A stretch of 44,296 bases of DNA. Origin: Neelides folsomi. Its lineage: Eukaryota; Arthropoda; Collembola; Neelipleona; Neelidae. Both the position numbers and the translations under genes were made by a program. A model generated the notes under the pieces. That model saw only the letters and a program-made list of their open reading frames with translations. It ran no database searches and was not told where the DNA came from. The stretch is taken from contig JAQGBZ010000470.1 in the NCBI GenBank assembly GCA_034687125.1, positions 1-44,296 of the forward strand, given 5' to 3'. Position 1 is the stretch's first letter, and every line of letters begins with the position of its first letter. Positions 43,667 through 44,296 of this stretch are shown here, piece by piece.

Positions 43667-44296
43667 ATGATCACAGAAATTTTATATTTAATCGGGGGAG
43701 GTATTGTGTTATTTTACATCATTAAGGCTTATTTAAGTGGAGGAAAAGACGAATGGAAAGCTAGGGGATTCGAACTTTTTTCTTCCAATTATAGAGTAAT
43801 GGATCGGATCCTTCAGAAAGCATCCGTGGAAGATGTTGACATAGACTTTTACAATCAGATTAAAGGAAAAAATCTGGATTTTGGAGTTATAGTGGAATTG
43901 CGAAGCCCGAGTGTGTTTGTTGTAACACCCGAACTTGTTAAAAATGTAGCAATTAAAGATTTTGACCATTTTGCCGATCGGAGAGAATTTCTTTCAAAAA
44001 AAGCCGAGCCGATTTTATCTCAAATTCTTGTCAATATGAATGGGCCAGAATGGAGAGAAATGCGTGGCCTCATGACACCAGCGTTCACAACAGGTAAAAG
44101 TCTATCATTTAATAAAGGAAAAATTTTTTATAAAATCATTTTTTAAATAACTAGATAGTTGGAATGTTTTCCCAATAATTGAATAAAAATATAATTTTAT
44201 AAAAAATGTAATAATATGTATAAAAATATAATTTTATAAAAAATGTAATAATATGTATAAAAATATAATTTTATAAAAAATGTAATAATATGTATA
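43667..44296 (+). CDS. Second cytochrome P450, first exon only; gene runs off the window
   Basis: Exon 1 is 43667-44093 and ends at a GTAAAA donor in phase 1, the same position as in the first P450. It has an N-terminal membrane helix (MITEILYLIGGGIVLFYII), then KARGFELFSSNYRVMDRI, which aligns with KRRGFELISSSYSFLERV of the neighbour, and the helix C motif EWREMRG followed by PAFTTG. It is clearly a tandem paralogue. The haem-binding part lies beyond the window, so whether the gene is intact cannot be judged. The visible intron contains a 37-bp tandem repeat. Confidence 0.8.
44183..44296. repeat. 37-bp AT-rich tandem repeat, at least three copies
   Basis: The sequence ATAAAAATATAATTTTATAA restarts at 44183, 44220 and 44257, giving a period of exactly 37 bp. 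Copies are near identical, and the array runs to the window edge within the first intron of the second P450. The near-perfect identity implies recent expansion, or an assembly artefact at a contig edge. Confidence 0.85.

Noticed and set aside
1..44296. tRNA, rRNA, CRISPR arrays, operons, riboswitches
   Set aside because: No cloverleaf, rRNA-like block or regularly spaced repeat array was found, and the spliced genes show this is eukaryotic nuclear DNA.

Overview
This is eukaryotic nuclear DNA, most likely from an arthropod. It is strongly AT-rich. Its genes have short GT-AG introns (60 to about 300 bp) and stand alone or in tandem copies. The BTB domain of the transcription factor gene at 16957-19046 is of the arthropod lola/tramtrack type, and two CYP3-clan-like P450 genes and a secreted EB-type cysteine-rich protein fit the same group. 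A calaxin-like gene suggests a lineage with motile cilia or flagellated sperm. I cannot name the species. A non-insect arthropod is plausible but not shown.

Layout from left to right. 382-1029 (+): small secreted Cys-rich protein in four exons, one only 25 nt. 1351-2828 (+): calaxin/EFCAB1-like EF-hand protein whose second intron carries a 425-bp element with terminal inverted repeats. 2880-3120: degenerate 20-bp minisatellite, then an orphan ORF. 3703-5180 (-): unrecognised three-exon gene, 432 aa. 5494-7431 (-): three tandem copies of an unrecognised two-exon gene family, each with the same 16-bp block upstream; the third copy has a stop codon. 7432-16956: 9.5 kb with no gene I can support. 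16957-19046 (+): BTB zinc-finger transcription factor in four exons. 21828-24053 (+): short SEC14-like CRAL-TRIO protein in eight exons. 25564-26943 (+): intronless protein of 16 C2H2 fingers, followed at 27997-28782 by a decaying finger array, with a 249-bp inverted-repeat element between them. 29124-30371 (-): intronless secreted glycoprotein with EB-like Cys-rich modules. 31270-34424 (+): complete but divergent type IB DNA topoisomerase in seven exons. 34720-36580 and 36791-38941 (-): two tandem class A GPCR paralogues with almost identical exon structure. 40248-42313 (+): complete P450. 43667 to the window end (+): first exon of a second P450.

No single pathway or operon links these genes. 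The main themes are local tandem duplication (the two-exon family, GPCRs, P450s, zinc fingers) and small non-autonomous inverted-repeat elements. All exon junctions were derived by hand. For each main multi-exon model the joined exons keep one frame and give a length divisible by three, which supports the models. The best candidates for something undescribed are the three-copy family with its shared upstream block and the divergent topoisomerase.
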